Source of the DNA: Populus alba
Taxonomy: Eukaryota; Streptophyta; Magnoliopsida; Malpighiales; Salicaceae
Direction: 5' to 3'
DNA: 64,000 nt
Assembly (NCBI RefSeq): GCF_005239225.2
Contig: NC_133284.1
Location: forward strand, 47,462,697 to 47,526,696
The notes below the pieces were generated by a model that had not been told where the DNA came from, ran no database searches, and saw only the letters and a list, made by a program, of their open reading frames with translations. The stretch's first letter is position 1. Each line of letters begins with the position of its first letter. Shown piece after piece: positions 32,570 to 46,400 of this stretch. The translations under genes were made by a program, and so were the position numbers.

Positions 32570-34952
32570 ATGTCTTCTCGTGATGGTAGTACTCTAAATA
32601 GTGATCCTTTAATGGCCCAATCATCTCAACCTTCAATTTCCATATCAAGTGGCAGCAGAGGAAGAACAGATTTGGCATGGGGTCATTGTAGAGAAGCTCC
32701 TGAACTTAGTGTTGGATGTAAAAAAACTAAATTAGTATGTTTATATTATGCTAAATTTTTTGCAGGTGGTTACATTAATTGATTTAAGCAACATTTAGCT
32801 GGAGCTAAAGGAGAACTTGAACAATGTCACAAATGTCCTCCTGATGTTCGTTATCAAATGCTTTTGAATCTTAAAGGAAATGTTGAAAAAGAAAAGAGTT
32901 AAAGAAATGCAAGCAGATCTCAATCCATTTAATGCACAACAAAGGAAGCATGAAGAGATGATGAATATGCAATTAAAAGATGATGATGATGATGATGATG
33001 ATGATGTTAGTGATGATGATGAGGGTGGTTGATGTCAATACTAAAAAACATAAGTTACCATCAAAAGTTGCAAAAAAGAAAAAGATTTAAAGCACCATCA
33101 CTGTAAAACGAACTGCAAGTTATGGAAAGCAGAAGGAATCTACAATATTAGGGGCATATTTCATGTCAAGAACAACTCTTAGTGCTCAAAAGTCTCTTAA
33201 GAATTATTGGTAAAGGAAGGAAGCAGTTGAATGGTGTGATCTTGCTTTAGCGAAGTGGATGATTGATACGTGTGTGCCATTTAATGATGTTAACTCTGTG
33301 TATTATTAGCATTCCATAGACGTTGTAACAACCATGAGTCCTGGTTATAAAGGACTAAACTTACATGTATTCATGGTTATTAATTGGCAAAAGCGATTGA
33401 TGAAGTGAAGATTTATGTTGAGTTATTGAGAGATTTGAAAAAAGACCGGTTGCACATTAATGGTTTATAGATGGACAGATCAAAAGAGAAGGACTTTAAT
33501 TAACTTAGTATATTTTCCTAAAGGAACAATTTTTTTGCAATCTATGGATGGATCAGATGTCTTAAAGATTGTTAGATTGTTGCATCAGTTGTTTATAGAG
33601 GTTGTTTTGTTTGTTGGGGTAAAAAACATTGTGCATGTGGTGACTGATAATGCTTATAATTATGTTGCTACTAGCAAGTTATTGATGAAATAATTTCCTT
33701 CAATATTTTGGTCTCCTTGTGTTGCTCATTACATCAACCTCATACTCTAGGACAATGGTAAATTGCAGTCAGTTTGTTTTATTGTTGAGCATGCTTCTGG
33801 TATCACAAAGTAAATTTATAATCATTGTTATCCATTGTATTCTATGAGGAAGTTCACTGGAGAAAAATAAATACTACATTCAGCTCCTACTCATTTTGCT
33901 ACAAATTTCATTGCATTGCAAAGCATTTTACCTTATAAAGATGAGCTAAGAGCTACGATGACATCTAAGGAATGGGTCTCATCTACTTATGCTAAAGATA
34001 GCGAAGGAAAATTTTTGTTGAGAGTGTGCTAAACTCTTTGTTTTGGGAAGAAAGTGCAATAATTGTGCAAATGAGTGAACCTTTAGTTCAAGTTCTATGA
34101 ATGGTTGATGGTGATGATAGACCTTCAATGAGATATCATTACGCAAAATAAGAAATGTTGAGGAGATTTCAAAAGAGAAAGGCTAGAGGGCAACCTTTCA
34201 TAAACATTATAAATAATCAATGGGATGAACAACTATATAGAAATCTTTATGCAGCGATATTTTGGTTGAATCCTTGATTTCAATATGATGCAAATATAAT
34301 GGATAAACATATGAGCACCATTTCTAGACTTATAGATGTTCTTAAGAAATATGCACATGGAAATTTACCATTGTAAAATAAGATTACAAGTGAGATGAAG
34401 TTGTTTAGAAATGTAGAACATGACTTTGGCCGAGCGTCCGTAATAAATAATTATAACTTTTATATTTAAAAATATTATTTGAGATAGTCTTACTTATTAT
34501 TTTTTTATATAGATGAATGGTGGATGACTCATGGAACCAATGCTCTAAATCTACAATATTTGGCTATATAAGTGTTAAGTCAATCTTGTAGTTCTTTGGG
34601 ATGCAAGAAAAACTAGAGTATTTTTAAACATATTCACTCCAAAAAGAGAAATAGATAGGAACACCAAAGGCTTAATGACCTTGTTAACGTCCACTACAAT
34701 CTAAGATTGAAACAAAACTATTTTATTTTCTCTAATTTCTTAAATATTATTTTATCTTATTTGGTAGCATTACTAATACTTATATTGTGTTTACCTTCAT
34801 TTTGAATATATAGGATTTATTGGAAAGGATGAAATTATGATCCAATTAATTTTGAGACAATTTGTGATATTGAAAATTGGGTAGTCGAAGATGACCCGTC
34901 AATTTGGACAACTGAAGAAACAGAGAGTTTTCCCAAGCTCCTTCAACAATGA
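32570..34952 (+). pseudogene. hAT transposase pseudogene (BED finger, DUF659, C-terminal dimerisation domain)
   Basis: Coding traces start at the ATG at 32570 just after an intron end (TTAATATAG). The first 70 codons give a BED-type zinc finger N-terminus (TDLAWGHCREAPE, KLVCLYYAKFFAGG), broken by a stop at 32780. An acidic (GAT)n stretch lies at about 32981-33020. DUF659-like sequence follows (WTDQKRRTLINLVYFPKGT; VVTDNAYNYVATSKLLMK), with C-AH-INLI traces, and then hAT C-terminal signatures near 34510-34690 and 34810-34910. Many stops and frameshifts rule out function. The family role is binding of the terminal repeats and cut-and-paste transposition. Confidence 0.85.
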
Positions 34953-35528
34953 CCATACAAGATACTATAGATGATGGTAAATAATGATTGATCATTTAGT
35001 AAAAAAATATTATTTAAAACAAAGTATTGTTTAACATATAATATTTATTTATTAATTGTGTTTTAAATGTAGATTTCATAAATATTAATGAGATTGAAGA
35101 TGATTGTGATGATGAAGCTTTAAAGGAGCATGCTGATGTTTTATTAGGTGTTGACGAGATTGGCTCAATTCCATCAACATTTTAATTCAAATTTACTCCT
35201 ATGGACATCGAAGAACTTAATGTGTTCATTCAACAAAAGTAAATGTGTTGTTGATTTAGAATTTATTTTTTGGATGTTTTGTTTTAAATATTTTAGAATT
35301 TATATTTGGTTTGTATTTTGGATATTGAATTAAATTTATGTTGTTGGTTTAAAATTTAAAATTTAAAATTGGTTTATATAAGTGTTGCCTTGTAACTAGT
35401 TAAGTGTTTTCTACAAGTGTTGCACTGGATTATTGTTTTGGGTTGACTCGGGTCAACATATCTGACCCGTGACCTAATCATTGTACCGGGTTGGCCACTA
35501 AGTCGGGTTTAAAAACTATGATTCGCTC

Positions 35529-35805
35529 CTCTTTTGCTTTATATGTACAATTACCTTATCAATGCACACCTCTAAATCATGTACGCCAAATTCTACTGAG
35601 ATTCTAAGACTTGTCTACAATGCCTTATATATTCAACTTTGTTATTTGATGTTTTGAAAGCAAAATGCAAAGTGTATGGTATGGCTGAAAGTTTTGAGCC
35701 GATTACAAATATCAATAAAAAATGTCTGATGTTCCCCTTTTGTCCTTTACTCTTGTGCACTTTACTATAAATTTTGTTAGTGCTTAGGCTTTTGTAGCTA
35801 ACTAT
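35529..35805. other. Spacer between hAT and CACTA-2
   Basis: Less than 300 bases with no supported feature. Confidence 0.5.
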
Positions 35806-36399
35806 CATTCTAGAATTTTTATATTTACTAATGTATTTTTTTTTGGTATTATACTTATAGTTCGTCGGCAAGAAACTTGCTGACATGATCATAAATAGAA
35901 ATAATTCATTGGAAAAACTATCATCGGTGATTTGTGATATTTCAGTGAGATCATCGTTAATAATTTTAAAAATGAATTTACTGACAGATAAAATGCGCCA
36001 AAAAACTTTACTCTCTCCATTCAATTGATACTTTCATCGTTGAATATAACATATCATTGATAAAAAAATAAAAAAAAAAATCATATGTCATTCTATCGGT
36101 GATTTTTTTTCATCCATTGGCATGTTCGTTGATGAATTTGACATGTAATGGTAAAACAAAATGTTTATTGTGAGTAAATAGTGGCAATGACATTTGCAGT
36201 AATTGTTTTCCAACTCTCTGGAATATATTGACGGACTATGCCTATTAGTAACTCTGTCACTAATAATTTAAAAAATATATTTTTTAAAAAAATCTATTAA
36301 ATAGAAACATAAAATATTTGAAAAAATAAATTAATAGAAAATTCAAATATTACAAATTTAAACATTTATAAGTTCAAATACAATTAATCTAAAATAGAG

Positions 36400-38060
36400 A
36401 CACTAGAGGAGGAGGTGGGTATTTGCCTAGACTATGGGGTAAATAGAAAGGAGCACATGTATCACCCATCTATAATCTCATCCTCAATACCAATTGAAAA
36501 AGTTTGACCATCTCAGTATTGAGTCATTTATAATCAACATCAAGATGGGTCATCCGATCTTTTACTCGCTAGTCTAAAATTGCCTCGCACTCTGAAGTTT
36601 GACAGCTTAGAACCGATTGCAAGCATCCAATGGTTGAAACATTGTGGCTCATTTGCAAGAACTCGGTCATGGTGTTAGAAAGATTGAACATCCGATTTCT
36701 ATTGGATCCACATGATGATTTAGCCTCCAACTACAAATCCAAATTAAGATCTGGATAGGTTGAAGGATAATCACCATATCAGTCATCAAATTCACAAAAA
36801 TAATAACATAAGAAAAAAATGGTTGAAAACAACATACCATAAAGTGTTGAGCTTCACTATCCACTAATTGTTGCACCTTTTTTTAGAAATCATTAATTTG
36901 CACATGTGTTTCCAAAAGAAACTCCATTGCGCTTGATTCGCGTCTAAGAACCGTCGCATGCAAGAGAAAATTATTGTTACATAAAAATATTTATATAAAA
37001 AATGGATGTAATTAAAAAGGAATGATATCATCCGCTTCGTATGCAAAACAAACGGAATAGAGTCACCAGTGTGCATGATAATGGAACTGTGAACATGCTT
37101 GTTCAAGTTCTCTACACCAAAGTGTGGTCGTCACCAGTGTGCATCGTAATGGAACCATGAACATGCTTGTTCTGGTTCTCTACACCAAAGTGTGGTCGTC
37201 ACATGAAATGATCGTATGTCATATGGTGAATATATTTCACCTATATGACCTCTAAGAAGTACAAAGGTCTGAAATCCTTTTATGTTGCCACCTCCTTCCA
37301 GCCTAAAAGCTCTCTTTCTTTCGCATATTTTTTAGCTTTCTATTGAGCCTCATACCAAAAATCACGTAACCTATATGGTACAAACGAGTTATATGTTAGT
37401 AAATAAATAATAAAATTGAATGCAAGGATTAATTTTTTTTTTATCTTGATTTTAATATTACCTAGTTGCAGTGTGATTCTTTCAAATTCTCCTTGTAATA
37501 GTGTTGTTAGCTCAATCCCATTCAAATTTTTCCTTGTAGTTAAATTTTTCCCAATAAAAATTCCAGTAACAAGTTAATAAACTAACTGAATTAAAACTTT
37601 TTAAAAATATTTAAGTTAATATTAACCTTAAACCTTATGAACCATGCATCAATTATAGGTTTTCATTCAAGATGTTTGGAAACCTGACTCCATTGAAATA
37701 ATAGAATTTACATCGATGATTTCATTATCAATGTTATGGTTCTAGAAGCGTCAATGTTTGTAAACCTAAAATTAAATTTTCAAAAACTATTAACATGTCG
37801 ATGTGAAGGGAAAACAAACTTACATTGAAAGGTCGTTCTTTCACTAAGCCTAGTACTTCCAGGGAAATGGATCCTACTGTGAAGGTACGCCCTCTTGACA
37901 TGGCTACATCACACTTGACGAGCCTATGTCATGAATGGATAAATGTGTCTCAAGTGCTGTTCTTGATCGGCATCTAATGACTCATGTTCGTTAGAAGCAC
38001 AACTAGAAAAACTAATTGTGATAATTTCCATACCATGTGCTATTGACTTTTCCTTAGACA
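36400..38060 (-). pseudogene. CACTA-2 ORF2 pseudogene
   Basis: The - strand begins near 37900 with MSRGRTFTVGSI-like coding sequence followed by a GTAAG donor, matching element 1 near 18270-18350. Later segments (37525-37340, 37106-36864, 36876-36667) encode pieces such as the NKHVHSSIIMHTGDSIPF region, corresponding to the conserved ORF2 middle. A 68-base tandem duplication (37064-37199) disrupts it. Frames are broken repeatedly. Confidence 0.55.
37064..37199. repeat. 68-bp direct tandem duplication inside CACTA-2 ORF2
   Basis: The unit 'caccagtgtgcatgataatg...agtgtggtcgt' (37064-37131) is followed at once by a second copy with a few substitutions (37132-37199). Confidence 0.85.
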
Positions 38061-38677
38061 TTTACACAAATTAAAGAATCAAGGTACCATAAATCATTCC
38101 TATTTAAAAACAATTTGGCAACACCTCCTCTATCTATATACAATCATTAAAGAACATAAAAATTCAAAAAATAAAAATAAAAAGACTCCAACAATCTATA
38201 TACAATCAGTGAAGAACGGAAATTTTGTTTAAAAAATAAAATTTTCCAATAATATTTATAAAATTTTAATAATAGAAAAATTTTAAAATTGCCATCAACA
38301 TTTATACAATTATTTATTACAAAAAATAAAATAAAATTTTCCATTACTATTCATATAATGATTAATAACAAAAAGAAAAAAAGAAAAAAAAATTTCTAAT
38401 GACATTTATACAATTAATGTATCCATCCTACAAATACTTAAAACCAAAACAACACACATAGCACAATAACATCAGTTTTGTATATAATAATAAAATCACA
38501 AAAAATAAATGTTTCATTGTGATTTTATAATAAATAAACCTTATTGTCATTACATTAAAGTTTATTTCATCCAGAAATATTACATTACAGTTTATGGCAT
38601 TACACATTTGTGTTGTGCAAAGTAATCAAAATTGTCTTCTTTTTTAATTTTATCATTGTCATTTTCATCACAATCTT

Positions 38678-39300
38678 TTATATTGATTTCATCGCTATCA
38701 TCTTCTTCACAACTTGTATATGTTCACTGGTTCTCAAAACATCATTTAACTCCACAACATCAACATCAACATCAACATCAACATCAATAAAAGTATTCTT
38801 AGTGGCATGAAAATTTGAATTTTCTTCTAAGTCTATAGATGGAGCAACTCGATATGAATCAATTAACTCATCAAGTTGAAAGACATCATCTCTCATGGTT
38901 AATTTATTGTTGCCATTTTGAGCAACTTGGACATAACCCTTAGGTTTGGTTCTTACTACGGATAATCAATCAACTCTTGAACAATCCTTTCTAAAGGAAA
39001 AGTGTATATGTAATAAACTTGCTGGAATTGTTTGCTGAAAAAAAAGACATCATCAACGTTGCGAAGTCTAGCCTTTGTATTAATTTTGACCAAACTATAA
39101 TGAGGATCTACTCATATTCCTCTATAAGTGGTATCATACCAATAACATTTGAATAAAAGACTATATTCTACTCGTTATGATATTGCAATTCAATGACCTC
39201 TTCTAACTTTCCATATTAGTCAACTTTAAACTCATTAGAAGTTGATCTCTTAAAATAAATCTCACTATTATATGTCTTTCTACCTTAACCATACTCTTTA
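38678..39300 (-). pseudogene. CACTA-2 transposase C-terminal (DUF4216-like) pseudogene
   Basis: On the - strand, fragments read WYDTT...GIRVDPHYG, NTKARLRNVDD, QQVYYIYTFPFRKD, VRTKPKGYVQVAQNGNN and MRDDVFQLDELIDSYRVAPS. This is the order found at the C-terminus of plant En/Spm transposases. It ends with a (GATGTT)n hexanucleotide run encoding alternating Asp-Val (38756-38790). Stops and frame changes between fragments show decay. Confidence 0.7.
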
Positions 39301-40405
39301 GTATGAAACACGCGTCCATTAATAAAATAACAATTATAGCACTTCACCTTTTTAAAATTTAGACTTAGTAAATTCAAAGTAACACTATCATTTCCTTCAA
39401 ATTGATAAATTTGGTAAATGAATTACATCTCTATCACAGTTAACAAGAAATGTGTAATGAAATTAAGTATTTCAAGAGATAAGAATAATTAAATAGTCTT
39501 TACATATGTTCTGAATCACGTGGGAAATTGTTCATCTTGTAATAAAAAAATTTGAGATTTAGTCAACCATGAGTTTTTAGATAGTAATAATTAGTGATGT
39601 TGCCTCTAAGGAATTCATCAATCTATTAGTTTAAGAAAGTATAAGAGATAAATTATTCAAAAGTAACAAAATATAGAGTATTATACTTACTGAATAAAAC
39701 GTTTCAATTCATCGTAGTTAAAAGCACATAATTATGTGTTTGTCTGAATTTTATTTTTGTTAAATATCTTTTCCTCGCATCATTTCTTGGTATGGGGTCA
39801 TCTAAGATGGGAGAATATTGAGAAGTTCTCAATCGAAGACACTTCCCCACCATCATTATGCCTTGGAACACGGTTGATTCTTGTTCTCAAGTAAGACTTG
39901 AAATAGTACGATAGTGACATGAATAACCTTTTGTAGTCTAGGTGTAATTAGAAAGTATCTAAATTTTCTATGTATAATAAGAGTCATTCTCTTGCCAATT
40001 TAGGGTTTATAATGAGTATGTCCACATGTTCTACACTAGGTCAACTCTGTATTTTAAAGGTAGTACAACATGTAGAAATTTGGTCACCTATTAATTTTTT
40101 GGTATCCTAAGCTCAGTGGTTTCACAATGGATTTAGTAGCATAAAAAATTCTATTTCAGCCTATTCCCTTCAAGTGAAATGCTTTTTGCCTATTCAACAA
40201 TTATGTTGCAATCAACCTCACTCAACCTATGATTTGACTTGATGGTAAACACATGTGCAGTTGCTAATAATTTACTGTGATTTGTGCACCCATTCTATAA
40301 TGATTCATCAGAGTCTGTCAAAAGATTAAAAAAAAAAAACTTGGTCATGTTTGCATTAGGTTCTTCATCTACTATTGGACATTGGCTGGTATAACCCTGA
40401 TTCAT

Positions 40406-40781
40406 TCACATCGCATCTATAACTATATTCCAATAAGGATTACTATTGTCAACAACAACTTCATACACATTGCTATAACTAAAAGCTAACCCAATCATCT
40501 TTTCTACCATGGTCTCGTAAGGAACATATGATTTTTCATGTGCAAACCAATACAAGGATCTCTCCACGAACTCTTTTTGTAAAAGATGCATCGTTACAAC
40601 ATCTGGATCGATAAATTTTTTTTTAAAACTAACATCTTTTACATAGACATCTAATATCATCTCCACTAATATTTCTCAGATTAGATAGTGCGTAATTAAT
40701 AAAATCCTGAATCTCATTACAATAATCTATCCTACGGAACCCTCCGGTCGAATCTCGATACATCCATGAACGATCATCCAT
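40406..40781 (-). pseudogene. CACTA-2 transposase N-terminus (Transpos_assoc domain) pseudogene
   Basis: It starts at ATG 40781-40779: MDDRSWMYRDSTGGFRRIDYC-like sequence continues through FINYALSNLRNISGDDIRC and a Cys pair. After a stop/frame change comes FIDPDVVTMHLLQKEFVERS...WFAH...YVPYETMVEKM and DNSNPYWNIVIDAM. This is the transposase-associated domain of plant En/Spm elements. The frame shift lies near 40625. Confidence 0.8.
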
Positions 40782-41718
40782 TACTTATGTCAAACCTATA
40801 TAGAATATTGATGACAACATGTATTAATTAATTATGTAAACTAAATAAATAACAGAATATTGGTTTAATTCAAACTATTTTAATGGTACAACTAAATATA
40901 TGCAACTAAATAATTTCCAACTTATTTATTTATCTATATAAATTAAAATTTCTATACATTTACAAAAAATTTGAAAATGGACTCGTTAAATAAACCATTA
41001 TTTATTTCATCACAAAAAACCTAAATCACAAATTCAAATTAAATTTCATCAATGTACAAACAAATACAATTTTACAAAATCTCAAATTAACCCTAACATG
41101 TACAAGTCATACATGCATATAACAAATTTCTATGGAAAAAAAGTTATAAAGCAAGCAAACACCTAAACAAAATGCATATACTTCAAATATATGTAATAAA
41201 ACTCAACATTTTAAAATTGAGTTAAAAAATGGATAGTTTTACTTACTTGAAGTGGAGAATCCTCAATAAAATTTGGATTAGAACAAGGATGCTAACAAAC
41301 TGAGTGTTGAGGTGACTAGATTTGTAGTGAGAGGTTGATTTGTGATAAAATTGAAGGGAGGTGTTATGGTGTTTTTTTGTAGAGAAAAATGGAGGAATAA
41401 GAAGAAATGGGGGAAGGAGAGAGGAGGGTCGCTCGTTAGGTCATAAATTAAATATTACAGATAGATTTACTGATGTTTTTAAATCCAACGATAATTATAT
41501 CTTTAAAAATGACATGTCATCATACTTTTACTCTTTTGTTCATTTCTTCTTTTCCCATTGTAATCCTCTCAGTATTTATCGAGAAAATATTTTTGTTGGT
41601 GTTTACCAATAGCTACTACAATGGTATATTCAATTGGATAAATTTACTAACATAATATTTCTATCGGTGTGTCCATTTGTATTTGCTAATTTTTTGTTAA
41701 TGTATGTGGTTTGTAGTG

Positions 41719-42057
41719 GATGCCAAATCCATTCAATTATATGAACCACTTTACCAACCATCCAGCTACTACATCAGGCTTCTAAAGGGTTTGTCTCAAA
41801 AGTTGGGTGGTTAGCTAATATATGGGATAAGCCTAAAAATAGGAACGCTAATCCACATTGTTTGGGCATATATTTACATTCTAGCTCGTTCATCATCTTA
41901 TTGATATATAATATACCTGCTTTTGTTTTCCCATCATTTCCCTCACCAACACTGCATAGACAACTTCTATAGTTATTGCTAATATATATAATTTCTCTCA
42001 GTAGTGGTCAAGTCAGTGCAAGTGGCTTTTCCAAACATATTTTTGAATTCTTTAGAC
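41719..42057. other. Spacer between CACTA-2 and the Copia element
   Basis: About 340 bases; no gene or repeat recognised. Confidence 0.5.
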
Positions 42058-42248
42058 TATTAAAGCAATTCAAATTAACAGAAAACAAATACAAACATAA
42101 GAGAGAAAAAGGCTAGGGTTTTCATTAATCACAATATTTTGAAAATATGGCTTTAACCTAAATACAAAGAGATTATATATAGACTAAACTAAAAATACAA
42201 TTCTACCATTAATAAATAAAACAAGATAAATATGTATATTTATTAACA
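42058..42248 (-). repeat. 3' LTR of the Copia element
   Basis: Matches 52389-52577 with many substitutions. It is preceded (on the - strand) by a purine-rich tract at 42249-42260. Confidence 0.65.
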
Positions 42249-42658
42249 TCTCTCCTCAAACTCACGATACGGTAGCTACAAGTATCGAGAGTTTGCCAAC
42301 TAGAAAATGAAAACGAGAAATGGAATGTGACTTGGTAAAGAAGTCTGCAATCTGCAAAGAAAAAGAAAGAAAAAGCAGAGTAGTTGTGCCATGCTTGAGA
42401 TGATAATAAGTAAGATGACAATCGATCTTAATGTGCTTAGTTCATTCAAGAAAAACCGAGTTGTGAATAATCTGAATAGAACTCTAGTTATCACAATACA
42501 TAGGAGTATGATGAGAGAGAGAAACTCCCATATTAGCATTAACCAACGTAACCGAACAATCTCTGTGGTAGTAGATGTCATAGCATGATATTCTACTTCG
42601 GTTGAATATTAAGAAACAATAGACTGTTTCATGCTTTTCCAAGAAATAAGAGAATCAC

Positions 42659-43450
42659 CTAGAAAGATATAAAGATTGGTAATAGACTTATGACTTGTGG
42701 GATCACTATCATGATCAACATTAGAGTATGTATGCATGAAGCTACAAAGAAAAGGTGGATGGGAGTAAAAGACTTAAAAAGACCATACCACGAAGATATC
42801 ACAAAATAAAAAAAAAAGTTGCCCAATGAATTGTAGTAAAAAAAGCAACAAACAAACAAACTAACAACATGAACATCATAAGCAATATCTGGACGAATAA
42901 TAATGAGATATACCAAGCTCCCAACAATACTATGATATAAGGTAAGATCTATCAAAGGTAGACCATCAAAAGAAGAATACATTACATTAATCTCAATGGT
43001 AGTGTCTACAGTCTTGTTATCAATAAGTCTAGCCTGTTGAAGAATATCTGCAACACATTTCAACTGAGAAAGAAGGTAATCTCTAGGTGAGTAAACTACC
43101 TCAATACATAGGAAATATCAAAGATAACCTAAATCTTTCATATCAAACTGTTTAGCCAATTCTGTCGTCAAAACTGAAATATCATCAATGTCATCACCAG
43201 TAATAATCATATCAACATATAAAGATGGAATAATGCAACCTGTATTAGTGCACTTAATAAAAAGAGCAGAATTATGACTATTAGAAATAAATCCAAAAGA
43301 TGAGATCACAATAGAAAAATTCTCAAACCAAACATGAGGCGCTTGTTTTAGACCATATATCGCTTTCTTGAGCTTACAAACATACCTAGAGTCATGTAAA
43401 ACACTAGGAGAGGGCGTCTTATAATCATCTTCTTGAAGATTTCTATTCAA
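42659..43450 (-). pseudogene. Copia reverse transcriptase, C-terminal part, pseudogene
   Basis: The frame at 43450-43118 carries VCKLKKAIYGLKQAPHVWFE, the decayed active-site region (SLYVDMIITGDD in place of LLYVDDMIITG) and LAKQFDMKDLGYL. The frame at 43063-42659 continues with MKCVADILQQARL and YHSIVGSLVYL...RPDIAYDV. These are diagnostic Copia RT motifs. One of the catalytic aspartates is displaced and there is a frame break between the parts. Confidence 0.85.
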
Positions 43451-43483
43451 AAAGGCATTTTTAACAACAAGTTGGAAGATATG

Positions 43484-46400
43484 TGATTAGTACTTAAAAG
43501 TGTATTTTTATCAAGGTTTTATATCATCGTTTTGCACTTGAAGTATTAATAACTCCTTAACTAAAGCATGTTTTATAATAACATATCTAATAATATAAAA
43601 TACCTTTAATTTATGGTAAATGTTCATCTTAAATGCAAGTCTATCATATAAATAAAAGGATTGATTGATAAGTTTAAGTACTTAAATTAAAAGGACAAAG
43701 AGAGGACCAAATTTAGAAAAGAGATGTTGGTGCAGTCCAAACTAGAACACTATTTGGTAATTGGGTCATATCTGGAGCTGTAGTTCTCATATTTAGGTCT
43801 TCTTTATATGGATGGAGAGGTAAGACATAGGCTTACAACTTTCATGTGGAGTTAAAGATTTAAAAAGGTCATTTTCAAGTCCAAATTATAGCAACAACGG
43901 AGAAGTCTGAATCTGTCTTGTAGCCCAGACACTGTTCAGTGTTCAGCCCATATCTCGAGTTCTAGAAGTCCAAATGACCATAAAGATAAGACAATTTCCT
44001 ATAGCTTTCATGAGTATAATTGATTCTAGTTCTAATGTTAACAATGACATTTTGTTTAGACAAAAAGATAAGGATTTTCACCAAGTCAAGAGTTGGCCAC
44101 CCACTCAACAATTAGTCATCAAATCAATAGTTCTAAATTTTGGCCTATAAAAGTAGGCATTTTCCATGCATTTAAGAGCTTGGTTGTTCAGATCAAGAAC
44201 ATGTTCTTGCTCTCTCTCTTTATATTTTGTGTAATTCTTAAGTTTTGCTTTCATTAATATCTTGTTTATGCTTTTCATTTCCTTTCCTTTACTTAGTTAA
44301 CTTGTATGTTGTTTATGTTCTTATTTTGTTTATTTATGTTTCTCTTCTTCATTATGTTTCGCTAAGTTTATTATGTCAAGGTGAAAAGGTTACACTAATG
44401 GTGTAAAAATAAGTATAGTGTAAACTCAACATGGATCTTAATGTTTAATATTAACATGTTTTATCTTTCTATCTTACTAATTCTTAATACCTTACTTGTT
44501 CAATGGTTAATCTAGATTTGTGTTGTATAACACTTGGTACAATAACTGTTTGGCACTCACATAGCCCAACCAAATGGTATTACCTATACCTGTGCTATGA
44601 AAGGAACTTAATTTGTTTTTTTTTTTTTTTTATCAAATATAGACAAACATAGCCAGGTAAAGGGAACAGACCCCCTTGAACAAACCATAGTAAGATAAAC
44701 TTACTTAACAGAAAGGGAATAGACTCCCTTGAACAAGCATTAATACATAAAAACCAACCTAACAGACAAAGAGGCATATGCTTAGAAACCTAAAGACTAG
44801 CATCATTAGAGAGATGGATCTCCTTCCACCCCAGCATATAGGTAGCAAGAAACTGCCACCACTCATGAAAAGGATAGCAGCAGTGGAGACAAGCCACAAA
44901 ACTGGCTATCCTTAAAAGCAAACCAGCTGCTTAGCATAAAGGACCATACATTTGGGGAAAGAACCTCACCCAAGTGGATCCTTATACCAAGTAGTCTTGA
45001 GAATCCTTCTGCAAATCATCATCTGTAGAAAACTAGCACCATTGGCAATAAAGTAGCGACAGAGAACCAGCAACATGTGGGGAGAGAGCCTCACCCAAAC
45101 TATTGGGGTCTAGAACAAGTATCTAGCAGCCAAATAAACCTGTAGAATAACCAATATGGAGCAAAGAGGCATGCAGTCTGAACATGGGGAGAGAACCTCA
45201 CCCAGTCAGATAAGGCCCCAAACAGAACAAACAGTGTGCCAAACAGACAAAAGGACCCCAAACAGGGCTCCGCAATAAGCAAATAAATCCTTTGCAATAA
45301 AATCAGTAGTATCAAGCTATCCAACCGGCAAACTAGCAGGCATATGCACAAGCAATAGCCAGCTAAGGATCAGACATGACCCAATAGTAAACCAGAAGTA
45401 AACTGAACCTCATTCACATGAAGCAGCAATACAACATTAGATAGTGACAGCCCTAAGAAAGGGATGTTACTGAAGGCCAACCCATACAACAAATAACACC
45501 GACACTAGCAACTAGGGAGCCAACACAAAGACATTAGAGATACAACTCTAGTAAACAAACCAACGCTACAGCATGGAGAAGCAGAGTTAGCACAAACCCT
45601 AAAACATACAAAAGCAAACTAGCTACTCCAGAATGGTAACAAGCAAGAGGATAAAGCATGTGGAGAGAGACCCTCACCCAAATAGAGCTCTTTACCAAGC
45701 AACTCAAGAGTAGTGAGCCATCCGCACATCATCTCCAGAAGACCAAACCTGCACCACAACATTAACTTGATTAATACTAGAATAGTCTCAATCCAGCACT
45801 CTCCACTTAGAAGTGAGCTGAATAATTAAAGAACCCCCAATATCCTTCAATCGAACCAACATGCTAGCAGAGAGCACTACATCAGTAGCCCAAACAATTA
45901 GGGAGAGAGCCGCACCCAAACTGATGAAATCCATGGCATCAATAAAGAGAGCATAGTGGGAGTAGTCTCCACAAGAGCCCAAGAAAAGGGCAGCCAAAAC
46001 AGACCTATAGAGTAACCAATATAGAATAAGAGGTGTATAATTTGTACTTTGGGGAGAGACCCTCACCCAGCTAGATAAAGCCTCAGCAGGCAAGGAAGCC
46101 TTCACCTAGTCAAGTCCCATAACGTACCCACAGTTGAACTAGCTTGATATGCACATGCAAACCAGCCACTACCAGCAAGGAAGCCCAGGCCAACCAGCCA
46201 GAACCAACAAAGCAAGTAGAATGGAGCATAACCAGAAGAAAACACAAAACAAGAGCTTGACAAAACCCCTGGGTCAAGCAATAAGCAATTCTAAGGCAGT
46301 ATACAAGCACTGACTACTCGACAGATATATCAATAATAGATAATATACAGCCAAACCAGCAGAGACCACTGAAATACCAATGGCACAACAACATTATATC

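Larger units (their letters stand above)
31031..35520 (+). mobile_element. hAT-superfamily DNA transposon, degraded
   Basis: 4490 bases with terminal inverted repeats CATAGTTTTAAAACCCAGCC (left) and, reading inward from the right, CATAGTTTTTAAACCCGACT. The 8-bp flanks are ATTCACTT (31023-31030) and ATTCGCTC (35521-35528), six of eight matching, as expected for an old 8-bp duplication. The ends are rich in 'gacccgggt'-type sequence, common in plant hAT elements. It contains one transposase pseudogene and a (TA)n tract. Confidence 0.88.
35806..41718 (-). mobile_element. CACTA (En/Spm) transposon 2, degraded, inverse orientation
   Basis: The right end reads TTGTAGTG (41711-41718), i.e. CACTACAA on the - strand. 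The left end, CATTCTAGAATTTTTATATT, is a decayed CACTACTAGAA. The 3-bp flanks TAT and GAT agree at two of three bases. Short inverted 'tcggtga', 'catcggt' and 'gacggac' subterminal repeats occur at both ends (35840-36260 and 41460-41700). Internal order on the - strand: 5' leader with a splice donor (about 41250), transposase N-terminus, DUF4216-like C-terminus, ORF2. All coding parts carry lesions. Confidence 0.75.
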